Of a DNA stretch of 46,510 nt, positions 8,310 to 15,500 are shown one piece after another. Below the pieces are notes generated by a model. It was not told the origin of the DNA. It saw nothing but the letters and a program-made list of their open reading frames with translations, and searched no databases. Made by a program: the position numbers and the translations under genes. Position 1 is the first letter of the stretch, and every line of letters starts with the position of its first letter. The stretch comes from Bacteroidales bacterium. Its GTDB lineage: Bacteria; Bacteroidota; Bacteroidia; Bacteroidales; JAFGXI01. Location: NCBI GenBank assembly GCA_027064025.1, contig JAMOQL010000136.1, positions 1 through 46,510 on the forward strand. Direction: 5' to 3'.

Positions 8310-8801
8310 TTGAAGATAGGACTCCTTTCCGATACCCATTCGTATATTGACAATAAAGTTTTAAATTTTTTTAAAGATTGTGACGAAATATGGCACGCAG
8401 GCGATATTGGCGATATATCTGTTTTAAATTCTTTAGAATCTTGTACCAAAACCCGTGCTGTCTATGGCAATATCGATAATCATGAAACACGTATTATTGT
8501 TCCTGAGTTTCAAATTTTTAGCATTGGAAATTATAAAGTCTTAATGACCCATATTGGAGGTTACCCCAAAAGATATGCTTCCTCAATTAAAACTTTGTTA
8601 AAGAAAGAAAAGCCTCAATTATTTATTTCTGGACATTCGCATATTCTTAAAGTCATTAACGACAATGAATTAAACCTGCTTCATATCAATCCAGGAGCTT
8701 ATGGGAAATCAGGTTTTCATAAAGTAAGGACTGCTGTACGTTTTGTCATCGAAGATGATACAATTTCAAATTTTGAGATTCTTGAAATAAATAGAAAATA
8801 A
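8310..8801 (+). CDS. YfcE/MJ0936-family metallophosphoesterase
   Basis: Small calcineurin-like phosphodiesterase, 163 residues. Metal-binding motifs are in order: SDTHS (about residues 7-11), HAGDIGD (about 30), GNID (about 54), THIGGYP (about 81) and GHSH (about 108). The start is TTG at 8310: the upstream in-frame codons reach a stop (8295-8297) with no ATG, and TTG gives the canonical MKIGLLSDTH start. Likely a cytoplasmic phosphodiesterase; the natural substrate is unknown. Convergent with the exb operon across a terminator hairpin. Confidence 0.93.
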   Translation: MKIGLLSDTHSYIDNKVLNFFKDCDEIWHAGDIGDISVLNSLESCTKTRAVYGNIDNHETRIIVPEFQIFSIGNYKVLMTHIGGYPKRYASSIKTLLKKEKPQLFISGHSHILKVINDNELNLLHINPGAYGKSGFHKVRTAVRFVIEDDTISNFEILEINRK

Positions 8802-8808
8802 CAAAAAA

Positions 8809-8831
8809 GAGCCCAACAAATTGTTGAGCTC
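8809..8831 (-). terminator. Terminator of the exb operon, possibly bidirectional
   Basis: Near-perfect inverted repeat GAGCCCAACA / TGTTGAGCTC (one mismatch on the plus strand, a G-T wobble on the minus strand) in the 53-base gap between convergent genes. On the minus strand it is followed by TTTTTT, so it best serves the exb operon. Confidence 0.75.
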
Positions 8832-8854
8832 TATCTATAATATTCATTCTCATT

Positions 8855-9322
8855 TTACTCTACCTTTTTCTTGGCCGAATAATTTATTTTCAATGCATTT
8901 GCATCTCTAAGCGCTTGCTTTATTTCTGTAACAATTCCCATTTTAACATCGGAATCAACCTTAAGCGATGTCGTCATGTATGGTACTTCGTTTTCATCTC
9001 TTGCCTCACGCTCACTTAAAATAAACTGATCAATATCAGATACTTTAGCAAAACCATCATTTAGTTGGATTCTAGGTTCTGTACCCATTATTTTTCTAAA
9101 TTGCTTTTTGGGCTCACCAACATAAATGTAACTTACCAAAGACTTCTTCTCTAATTTTTTTAGTTCTGTAGCCTTGGGCACATGATTGGTCACTTTTAAA
9201 TCAGCAGATCTCATTACAGTAGTTACCATAAAGAAAAATAGTAACATAAATACGATATCTGGTAATGATGCCGTTGAAATAGCAGGCATTCCACCTTTTC
9301 CTTTCCTTCCGAATTTTGCCAT
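8855..9322 (-). CDS. exbD: ExbD-type biopolymer transport protein (second copy)
   Basis: Inner-membrane stator subunit that, with ExbB, couples proton flow to movement of a periplasmic partner (TonB-type). 155 residues. A short basic cytoplasmic N-terminus is followed by one membrane helix (about 20-40, SLPDIVFMLLFFFMVTTVM). D22 in this helix is the conserved proton-carrying aspartate. The periplasmic domain includes IQLNDGFAKVSDIDQFIL and ends in a lysine-rich tail. Six bases separate it from the upstream exbD. Two non-identical ExbDs with one ExbB are common in Bacteroidota and suggest a heterodimer. Confidence 0.93.
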   Translation of the reverse strand: MAKFGRKGKGGMPAISTASLPDIVFMLLFFFMVTTVMRSADLKVTNHVPKATELKKLEKKSLVSYIYVGEPKKQFRKIMGTEPRIQLNDGFAKVSDIDQFILSEREARDENEVPYMTTSLKVDSDVKMGIVTEIKQALRDANALKINYSAKKKVE

Positions 9323-9328
9323 AATATT

Positions 9329-9931
9329 TTATTTACCTATGTTTCTTGATTCTGCTTCAGAAATTCTTTGAGGATAAACTTTCCTAACAGCTTTCTGATG
9401 CTCCCTATCTAAATCGTTGTAATGCTTATGAAACTTATTCTCGGCAAAATCTTCTCTCAATTCGTTATATGCTTTTACAAGCTCATTTTGAACTGAAATA
9501 TATGCCGCATAAGAAGTCCCATTATCATTTTGTAACGAAATAATACCCTTACTAACAGGATACATTCCTAAACTAACAACAACTACTCCTTCTTTATTCT
9601 TTATCGAAATTTCTGTTTGTTTAAACTCAGGAAGATTATCTTTCTTTGCAGGATTAGCAATAAACTCCTTTGCTCTATCTTTGAGCTGAGTAATATCAAT
9701 CGGCTCACCTTTAATAGCAATTTTATCTTGACTATTAATCTGAACAACAAATACATTCCTCTCTTTAATAGGAGGAGTATCGTCTGGTTGATCTTCAACT
9801 TTAGGAGGAAGCATACGAGCCAATCCGGAATCTACATCCATTGTCGTAGCTACAAGGAAGAAAATTAATAGCATAAATGCTATATCTGCCATCGAACCTG
9901 CTGAAACTTCTGGGGTTTCTCGTCTTGCCAT
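9329..9931 (-). CDS. exbD: ExbD-type biopolymer transport protein (first copy, extended)
   Basis: 200 residues, longer than the usual 135-160. The membrane helix (about 12-30, GSMADIAFMLLIFFLVATT) carries D16, the conserved stator aspartate. The periplasmic domain has NVFVVQINSQDKIAIKG and continues into a segment (about 100-140) holding SLQNDNGTSYAAYISVQNEL. It ends in a basic helical tail (KFHKHYNDLDREHQKAVRKV) not seen in the second ExbD. Its partner ExbD lies 6 bases downstream and a 4-TM protein 7 bases upstream. It is probably the ExbD most specialised for this operon. Confidence 0.92.
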   Translation of the reverse strand: MARRETPEVSAGSMADIAFMLLIFFLVATTMDVDSGLARMLPPKVEDQPDDTPPIKERNVFVVQINSQDKIAIKGEPIDITQLKDRAKEFIANPAKKDNLPEFKQTEISIKNKEGVVVVSLGMYPVSKGIISLQNDNGTSYAAYISVQNELVKAYNELREDFAENKFHKHYNDLDREHQKAVRKVYPQRISEAESRNIGK

Positions 9932-9938
9932 ACAACCT

Positions 9939-10403
9939 TTATTTAAATGATTTTGAAATCTCTGTAAATAAGATTCCTATAATTGCAATTCCTCCTAATA
10001 AGTATACTGTAAACAAACCTGTCCCCACACTTTTAGAAATACTTTCCGTAATATTAAATTTTTCAATGTTATGGAAATTTGGAATCGCTCCTGATGCAAA
10101 TGCATATGCTAAGCCAACAGTAATAGCTAAAGCTGCAACGCCAACAATAGTTCTCTTTGCTTTTTTAATATCTGTAATTAAAGAGATAATTGGAAAAAGA
10201 AGTGCCGATAAAGTTGATACAATAAAAAGGACATAAGCCCAATATATCATATTATCTGTAAAACTTGGATAAGAATACTCCTTTCCACTAGTAAATGTTA
10301 TGCTTTCTGATCCTCCAAAATAAAATGCTACAATCATTATTAAAGAGACACCGAATATGACATACATCATTATTTGTATTATTTTACCTATTTTAGTGTC
10401 CAT
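9939..10403 (-). CDS. Four-helix membrane protein of the exb operon, unknown function
   Basis: 154 residues with four hydrophobic helices: about 10-28 (IMMYVIFGVSLIMIVAFYF), 54-78 (YWAYVLFIVSTLSALLFPI), 86-104 (VGVAALAITVGLAYAFASG) and 130-148 (LFTVYLLGGIAIIGILFTE). The first and last loops face opposite sides. It lies between exbB and exbD with 7-base spacers, so it is co-transcribed and probably co-assembled with the stator. I know no function for the family; an accessory subunit of this proton channel is inferred from position only. Confidence 0.75.
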   Translation of the reverse strand: MDTKIGKIIQIMMYVIFGVSLIMIVAFYFGGSESITFTSGKEYSYPSFTDNMIYWAYVLFIVSTLSALLFPIISLITDIKKAKRTIVGVAALAITVGLAYAFASGAIPNFHNIEKFNITESISKSVGTGLFTVYLLGGIAIIGILFTEISKSFK

Positions 10404-10410
10404 AATATGA

Positions 10411-11271
10411 TTAAGCTTTAAATTTTGAAATTAAATCTACCATTGAAATAGAAGCGTCTTCCATTTCGTTAACAATACTATCAATTTTTGCAACAATATA
10501 GTTATAGAATACTTGTAGAATCATCGCAACAATCAAACCAGCAACGGTTGTAATCAAGGCCACTTTAATACCTCCAGCAACAAGTGTCGGAGAAATATCA
10601 CCCGCAATCTCGATGGCATCAAATGCAGAGATCATACCAATTACAGTTCCCATAAACCCTAACATTGGAGCTAGAGCAATAAATAAACTAATCCAACTTA
10701 AGCCTTTTTCTAAACGTCCCATTTGTACACCTCCATAGGCAACAATTGCTTTTTCAACGTTTTCTACAGAACTTTCGTTAGCAGGATTATATCTTTCTAA
10801 ACCTTGATAAAAGATTGAAGCTACGGGACCTCTTGTATTTCTACAAACTTCTTTAGCAGCATCAATTCCACCTGAATTTAAAGCATCTTCAACCTTATTT
10901 AATAATTTGGTTGTGTTTGTACTAGCCATATTTAAGTAAATAATTCTTTCAATAGCTAATGCTAAACCTAAAATAAGTGTAATTAATACAAAACTCATAA
11001 AACCTGCTCCACCTTCAATAAACTTTTGTTTAAGTTGTTGATGAAAACCTGGTGTTTCAACTTCTGCCTTAGCATCTTCTGTAGCAGCTACTTCTTCTAC
11101 AGGAGCAGCTTGTTCGACAGGTGCTTCAGCTACAGTATTACTGTCGGCTGTTGTTGCAACTTGTTCTGTTGTATCTGCTGGCGATTCAGCCGTTTCTTGA
11201 GCGAAAGCTGAATTGCTTACACCGTAAGAAAGTATTCCAAATAATGCGAATAATGCGAAAAACTTTTTCAT
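10411..11271 (-). CDS. exbB: ExbB/TolQ/MotA-family proton channel with N-terminal signal and acidic linker
   Basis: 286 residues. Residues 1-25 are a cleavable-looking signal (ends NSAFAQ). Residues 26-80 form an acidic, Ala/Pro/Thr/Val-rich linker. The ExbB core follows: helix 1 about 93-113 (FVLITLILGLALAIERIIYL), helix 2 about 193-215 (LSWISLFIALAPMLGFMGTV) and helix 3 about 232-258 (VALITTVAGLIVAMILQVFY). The GxMGTVxGM block and the LxxGIxxALxTTxAGL block are family hallmarks. First gene of exbB-4TM-exbD-exbD, preceded by a TATTTTTG box. No tonB is in the window, so the periplasmic partner is elsewhere. Confidence 0.94.
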   Translation of the reverse strand: MKKFFALFALFGILSYGVSNSAFAQETAESPADTTEQVATTADSNTVAEAPVEQAAPVEEVAATEDAKAEVETPGFHQQLKQKFIEGGAGFMSFVLITLILGLALAIERIIYLNMASTNTTKLLNKVEDALNSGGIDAAKEVCRNTRGPVASIFYQGLERYNPANESSVENVEKAIVAYGGVQMGRLEKGLSWISLFIALAPMLGFMGTVIGMISAFDAIEIAGDISPTLVAGGIKVALITTVAGLIVAMILQVFYNYIVAKIDSIVNEMEDASISMVDLISKFKA

Positions 11272-11303
11272 GATCTGTTTAATTGTTTAATTTTTAATTT
11301 GAA

Positions 11304-11311
11304 CAAAAATA
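11304..11311 (-). promoter_or_regulatory. Putative -7 box of the exb operon
   Basis: TATTTTTG on the minus strand, 33 bases before the exbB ATG. A matching -33 element is not evident. Confidence 0.35.
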
Positions 11312-11375
11312 TAATTAATAAATGAATTCTCCATAAATAAGCGATATCAAATTTCATTTACTTATGAAAACCTTG

Positions 11376-11462
11376 CGGAGAATGAGGGATTCGAACCCAC
11401 GATATCCTCACAGATATACACGCTTTCCAAGCGTGCGCCTTAAGCCACTCGGCCAATTCTCC
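11376..11462 (-). tRNA. tRNA-Ser (anticodon GGA)
   Basis: 87-base cloverleaf on the minus strand. The acceptor arms GGAGAAT and ATTCTCC pair perfectly, with a G discriminator. The D-arm starts TGGCCGAGTGGCTTAAGGC. The anticodon stem GCACGC/GCGTGT encloses the loop TTGGAAA with GGA at 11428-11426. The long variable arm (TATATCTGTGAGGATATC) is typical of class II tRNA-Ser. The T-arm is GGGTTCGAATCCC. CCA is not encoded. It reads serine codons UCC and UCU. Confidence 0.97.
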
Positions 11463-11553
11463 AAATTTTGCTTTAAAAAAGCGCAATTTACAAAAAAAAG
11501 ATAAACTAATATCTATTAAATAAATCAAACTTAATAGACTGTTGTCTAAAAAT

Positions 11554-12588
11554 CTAATTATGAAGAGCTAAACTCATTTCTCCACTTATATTAATCTTAA
11601 AAACTCTTGACAATTCCTTACCAAAGAATCCATTTCCTAAGAGATACATCAACTTTACAACTGTTGCTTCAATGGTCATATCATGGGCACTCACGACACC
11701 CATTTCTAACATCTTAACACTGGTTTCGTAATGTCCTTGAATTACAGACCCTGCTTTACATTGAGTAACATTCACCAATACAATCCCTTTATTTATTGCT
11801 CTTTTTAATTCGTCAATAAACCACGGGTAAGTTGGAGCATTCCCGGCTCCATAAGTTTCTATTACTAAAGCTTTCAAACCTTTTATATTAATAATACTTT
11901 CTACATAAGGTTTTGAAATACCTGGAAAAATCCTTAATACAGCAACATTATTATCCAGTTTTGTGTTAAACGAAACTTTCTCTTTTTTATTATCTAAAAA
12001 ATAATTTCTTTTATAATGAATATTGATACCTATTTCTGCTAATGGAGGGTAATTCTCTGATGAGAAAGCATTAAAATACTCTGCATTTATTTTACTTATT
12101 CTATTGCCACGAAACAATTTATTTTCAAAACAAACACATACTTCTTTAATAATGGAATCCCCATCCTTCTTCCCCATTGCTATTTCGATTGAGGTTATCA
12201 AATTTTCTTTACCATCGGTTCGAATGGTTCCAATGGGTAGCTGCGAACCCGTTAGAATAATTGGTTTATCGATATTCTGTATCATAAAACTTAATGCACT
12301 GGCAGTATGCGCCATAGTATCTGTACCGTGTAAAATTACAAAACCGTCGTATTTCGAATAATTTTTTTGAATAACCGTAACTAAATCGATCCAAAACGCA
12401 GGGTTTACATTCGACGAATCAATTACAACAGAAAATTCAAATGAATCTAATTGACAATTGAAAGCTCTTAATTCTGGGACTTGCTCCGTAAGATGTTTAA
12501 AATCTAAAGGCATTAAAGACCCACTTTCCGAGTCTTTTACCATTCCTATGGTTCCTCCAGTATATATTAATAATAGTTTAGTCTTCAT
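11554..12588 (-). CDS. ansA: Type I L-asparaginase (AnsA)
   Basis: Cytoplasmic asparaginase hydrolysing asparagine to aspartate and ammonia. 344 residues, no signal peptide, as expected for type I. The N-terminal YTGGTIGMVKD contains the first catalytic threonine. VILHGTDTMAHTASALSFMI holds the second Thr-Asp pair, followed by PIILTGSQLPIG. VIETYGAGNAP and VNVTQCKAGSV belong to the C-terminal domain. The start overlaps the tatD stop by 11 bases, so the pair is translated together. A tRNA-Ser gene follows on the same strand. Confidence 0.93.
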   Translation of the reverse strand: MKTKLLLIYTGGTIGMVKDSESGSLMPLDFKHLTEQVPELRAFNCQLDSFEFSVVIDSSNVNPAFWIDLVTVIQKNYSKYDGFVILHGTDTMAHTASALSFMIQNIDKPIILTGSQLPIGTIRTDGKENLITSIEIAMGKKDGDSIIKEVCVCFENKLFRGNRISKINAEYFNAFSSENYPPLAEIGINIHYKRNYFLDNKKEKVSFNTKLDNNVAVLRIFPGISKPYVESIINIKGLKALVIETYGAGNAPTYPWFIDELKRAINKGIVLVNVTQCKAGSVIQGHYETSVKMLEMGVVSAHDMTIEATVVKLMYLLGNGFFGKELSRVFKINISGEMSLALHN

Positions 12589-13369
12589 CGTTTGGAAAGT
12601 TAAATAAATTTAAAGCATTTTGAGTCGTTATTTCCGAAATAGCTTTTACATCTAAGCCATAAATATCGGCTACTTTTCTTGCAGTGTAAAACATATAAGA
12701 ACTTTCGTTCCGCTTCCCTCTCTTTGGTTCTGGAGCTAAATATGGAGCATCTGTTTCTAAAAGAATATACTTAACATCAATTTCTTTTAATACTTCTGGC
12801 AAATGTGATTTTTTAAAAGTCACAATTCCATTAATGCCTAAATAAAAATGATAGTCGCTGATAATTTTATGAGCCTGTTCTAATGTTCCTGTAAAAGAAT
12901 GAAAAACACCTCTTAAACTAGCTGTATTTTTTCGATCTAAAACTTCAAAAATCTCATCGAACGAATCTCTTGCATGAATTACAATGGGCAAATCGAACTT
13001 TAAGGCCAAATCTATTTGTTTTTCAAAAGCTAGAATTTGTTCTTCTAGAAAAGTTTTATCCCAATGCAAATCTATTCCAATTTCTCCAATTGCATAGAAC
13101 TTTTCTTTATCTAACCACTCTTCAACTTTTTGTATTTCAGTCTCAAAATCGTCTTCTACCGATGTCGGATGTAGCCCCATCATAGGAAAAATATGATGAG
13201 GATATTTTTTACACAAATCCATCATAGCATCAACAGTTGTCGAGTCAATATTAGGCAAAAGTATCTTTTTAACACCTGCTTTATGCGCATTAAAGACCAC
13301 ATCACGTCTATCGTTATCAAATTCTTCGGAATATATATGAGAGTGGGTATCTGTTAAATAGTGTTTCAT
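12578..13369 (-). CDS. TatD-family metal-dependent hydrolase
   Basis: 263 residues, usual length. Metal ligands of the TatD barrel are visible: DTHSHI (about 7-12), GEIGIDLHWD (about 94-103), VIHARDS (about 129), VFHSFTG (about 155) and LETDAPYLAP (about 204-213). Members are 3'-5' DNA/RNA exonucleases or hydrolases of uncertain substrate. First gene of a tatD-ansA unit (11-base overlap). It is divergent from the radical SAM/SPASM gene across a 157-base spacer. Confidence 0.94.
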   Translation of the reverse strand: MKHYLTDTHSHIYSEEFDNDRRDVVFNAHKAGVKKILLPNIDSTTVDAMMDLCKKYPHHIFPMMGLHPTSVEDDFETEIQKVEEWLDKEKFYAIGEIGIDLHWDKTFLEEQILAFEKQIDLALKFDLPIVIHARDSFDEIFEVLDRKNTASLRGVFHSFTGTLEQAHKIISDYHFYLGINGIVTFKKSHLPEVLKEIDVKYILLETDAPYLAPEPKRGKRNESSYMFYTARKVADIYGLDVKAISEITTQNALNLFNFPNDED

Positions 13370-13461
13370 TTCTTATTATTTTACGAAAAAAATTTTATTC
13401 TATCTTTGATTTCGCGAATTTAATTACTTTTATTGAATTCTTTTATCTTGTCTGCGGTTGA

Positions 13462-13494
13462 TTTGATAAAGATTAAAAAAATATATAACATTTG
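13462..13494 (+). promoter_or_regulatory. Putative promoter of the radical SAM/SPASM gene
   Basis: TTTG (13462-13465), 20-base spacer, then TAACATTTG (13486-13494), one base longer than the TAnnTTTG consensus. The ATG follows 32 bases later. A better single -7 match, TATCTTTG at 13401-13408, lies further upstream. Confidence 0.35.
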
Positions 13495-13526
13495 ACTCTA
13501 ATAACAAATTGAATATCTAATAAAAA

Positions 13527-14585
13527 ATGCTTCTTAAATACATTACTTTCAGAAAAATCAAACTCTTTTTTTTATTATATTTAAGTTATCATTTGAGTTA
13601 TTTTATAAAAAAAGACTTTCGATGGGGAAGATATATTGCTCTTTCTATTGAACCAACCAACAGTTGTAATTTATCGTGTACCGAATGCCCAACAGGGACT
13701 AACGGTTTAACTCGACAAAAAGGAAACTTTTCAACAACTGCTTTTAAAAAATTAATTGATCAAAAAGCTAAAGATTTAATATATCTCAATTTCTATTTTC
13801 AAGGCGAACCTTTCTTAAATAAAAATATCCTTGAAATGATAAAACTAGCGTCTCAGAAAAATATTTATACTTCTACTTCAACAAACGCTCAACTTATCGA
13901 TAAAGAATTAGCAAAAAATATTGTTGACTCTGGTCTGAACCGAATTATTATATCTATTGATGGAACTAGTCAAGAAATTTATGAAAAATATAGAATTGGG
14001 GGGCAGCTAGAAAAAGTAATTAACGCTAGTAAATTTCTAATTGAAGCTAAAAAAGACTCCAAAAAAAATAATCTTAAAATTGTTTTTCAGTTTCTTGTAT
14101 TCAAACACAACGAACATCAAATTCATAAAATAAAAAAATTAGGACACGATATTGGGATTGATAAAGTAGAAATAAAATCGGCACAAATCTATAATTTTAA
14201 GAACTCTACCAATATCACTTCGATAACACAGTTCTCTAGATATAAAAAAGACAGCAATGGTTTTTATTTAATTAAAAGCAAGTTGAAACACAAATGCTGG
14301 CGAATGTGGCACTCTGGAGTCATTACTCAAGACCAAAATCTAGTTCCTTGTTGTTTCGATAAAGATGCCGATTATACGATAGGAAATCTTAACTCAAATT
14401 CCATTTCAGTTATCGAGCGGTCTTCCTTATATAAAAAATTTCGCCAGAATATTTCTAGCGAAAGATCTTCTATTCCTATGTGTCAGAATTGTAGCGAAGG
14501 ATTGAACCTCCGTAAGAAAAAACTACAATTGCGATTTATACTTTCTCAAATAAATGGTTTCTTGATATGTTTCGTCTTCTTTTAA
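13527..14585 (+). CDS. Radical SAM/SPASM protein with N-terminal membrane-associating helix
   Basis: 352 residues. A hydrophobic segment (about 11-27, IKLFFLLYLSYHLSYFI) precedes the radical SAM core. The core cysteines are C47, C51 and C54 (SIEPTNSCNLSCTECPTG). FYFQGEPFLNKNI and IIISIDGTSQEIYEKYRIGG are core motifs. The SPASM-type C-terminus carries CWRMWHSGV, LVPCCFDKDAD, IGNL and PMCQNCSEG, ligands for auxiliary [4Fe-4S] clusters. Such enzymes modify peptides, sugars or cofactors; the substrate here is unknown and no precursor peptide gene is evident nearby. The last 21 residues (basic, then hydrophobic) are encoded antisense to the lipoprotein gene 14523-14936. That overlap looks like a secondary extension. 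Confidence 0.88.
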   Translation: MLLKYITFRKIKLFFLLYLSYHLSYFIKKDFRWGRYIALSIEPTNSCNLSCTECPTGTNGLTRQKGNFSTTAFKKLIDQKAKDLIYLNFYFQGEPFLNKNILEMIKLASQKNIYTSTSTNAQLIDKELAKNIVDSGLNRIIISIDGTSQEIYEKYRIGGQLEKVINASKFLIEAKKDSKKNNLKIVFQFLVFKHNEHQIHKIKKLGHDIGIDKVEIKSAQIYNFKNSTNITSITQFSRYKKDSNGFYLIKSKLKHKCWRMWHSGVITQDQNLVPCCFDKDADYTIGNLNSNSISVIERSSLYKKFRQNISSERSSIPMCQNCSEGLNLRKKKLQLRFILSQINGFLICFVFF

Positions 14586-14936
14586 TACAACAACCCCTTC
14601 CCCATAAAGTGTATCTCCATTTAATGGATATTCTGCTTTTACTTGTAAAATATTTTCTTGAACAAAGTCGAAGCTACATTGCCCTGAAGCATCAGTATTT
14701 TTTTGTATAACATCAACCTTCCCATCGGGATCGACATAGCCAGGCTTTCCTGTATTTGGATCAATAAAAATAGTTACTAATGCACTTTCTAAAAGCACAT
14801 TCATTTCAATACCATTATTTTCCATTCCATTACGAACGGTAACAGTAGCTTTTGGCGGAACAGAATCCGAACATGAACTAAAAATGGTTAAAACAAAAAT
14901 ACTTACGAATACTAATCCTTTACAATACTTATTCAT
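14523..14936 (-). CDS. Lipoprotein with Ig-like/carboxypeptidase-regulatory-type domain (paralogue 1)
   Basis: 137 residues. The signal ends in a lipobox (TIFSSC, C22). The mature part begins SDSVPPKATVTV and has a beta-sandwich pattern: LLESALVTIFIDP, DASGQCSFDFV, then LQVKAEYP. This resembles the transthyretin-like fold that Bacteroidota use on surface lipoproteins. The same order (PKA-V-V, S/NALV, SGxxxFxF, LKAE) appears in the next gene upstream, so the two are paralogues. Its 3' end overlaps the radical SAM gene by 63 bases. Eight bases separate it from its paralogue. Confidence 0.8.
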   Translation of the reverse strand: MNKYCKGLVFVSIFVLTIFSSCSDSVPPKATVTVRNGMENNGIEMNVLLESALVTIFIDPNTGKPGYVDPDGKVDVIQKNTDASGQCSFDFVQENILQVKAEYPLNGDTLYGEGVVVLKEDETYQETIYLRKYKSQL

Positions 14937-14943
14937 TGGTCTT

Positions 14944-15348
14944 TTATTTAACTTCTATGGTTTTATTATCTGAATAATCTACTTTAAGGACAAGCACTCT
15001 ATATCCCGATTTTAATACTATGGGCTCTCCGTTGACATCTTCTTCAACCTTCCCTTGCTCGTCTCTTTTTAACTTCTCTGCCTCTGCTTTGAGAACTAAT
15101 TCTTTATCAAAAGTAAATTCTATATAGCCGCTAGAATTTGTATATCCCTGAGCAATAACATCGGACAAAACAGTTTCCTGTGTAGATGGCCTTACCTTGA
15201 CTAGAGCTTTGTTAACGGGAACCAAAACACTATCCACCATTTCCACTACCCTAACAACAGCCTTTGGTTTCGCCTCTTCTTTGCAACTATATGCTCCAAA
15301 AATTAGGGCGATTCCTAAAATTAATAATAAAAAGTTAGTTTTATTCAT
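14944..15348 (-). CDS. Lipoprotein with Ig-like/carboxypeptidase-regulatory-type domain (paralogue 2)
   Basis: 134 residues from ATG 15348, chosen over an in-frame ATG at 15402: the signal peptide (MNKTNFLLLILGIALIFG) starts here and the promoter boxes lie between the two. The lipobox is GAYSC (C22). The mature domain contains KPKAVVRVV, VNKALVKVRP, TNSSGYIEFTFD and LVLKAEAEKL, then a charged insert (KRDEQGKVEEDVNGEPI) absent from paralogue 1. It ends YSDNKTIEVK. Both are probably outer-membrane lipoproteins of unknown binding function. Confidence 0.8.
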   Translation of the reverse strand: MNKTNFLLLILGIALIFGAYSCKEEAKPKAVVRVVEMVDSVLVPVNKALVKVRPSTQETVLSDVIAQGYTNSSGYIEFTFDKELVLKAEAEKLKRDEQGKVEEDVNGEPIVLKSGYRVLVLKVDYSDNKTIEVK

Positions 15349-15367
15349 CGGTTTATTTATTTGACTA

Positions 15368-15398
15368 CAAACATAATAAAAAGCTGTTGATTTTTCAA
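15368..15398 (-). promoter_or_regulatory. Putative promoter of the lipoprotein pair
   Basis: Minus-strand TTG (15398-15396), 20-base spacer, TATGTTTG (15375-15368). Both boxes and the spacing fit the Bacteroidota consensus. The position supports ATG 15348 as the start. Confidence 0.5.
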
Positions 15399-15468
15399 GC
15401 AAGTTGTGAATTATCGTATTTTTATAATAATAATATTAATAATATTAATCTCGTCAACGATTAATTTG

Positions 15469-15476
15469 TAATTTTG
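15469..15476 (+). promoter_or_regulatory. Putative -7 box of kbl
   Basis: TAATTTTG matches TAnnTTTG. It coincides with an alternative TTG codon at 15474, which argues that translation starts further on at 15501. No -33 element recognised. Confidence 0.35.
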
Positions 15477-15500
15477 AAAAAACAATTAATTAAAGATATT

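Noticed and set aside
9877..10236. 119-codon plus-strand frame over the exb operon
   Set aside because: Antisense to the 4-TM protein and exbD genes; hydrophobic by complementarity only.
11463..11553. Hairpin-like GCTTT/AAAGC near the tRNA as a terminator
   Set aside because: The stem has two mismatches, no T-run, and the surrounding sequence is low complexity.
14944..15402. Longer lipoprotein frame starting at ATG 15402
   Set aside because: The signal peptide begins at 15348 and the promoter boxes lie inside the extension.
15421..15450. AT-rich TAATAATATTAATAATATTAAT stretch as a repeat element or origin
   Set aside because: Short low-complexity sequence common in AT-rich genomes; no DnaA boxes or iterons seen.
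15474..15500. TTG start extending kbl by nine codons
   Set aside because: Kbl N-terminal alignment favours ATG 15501, and the TTG lies within a promoter-like box.
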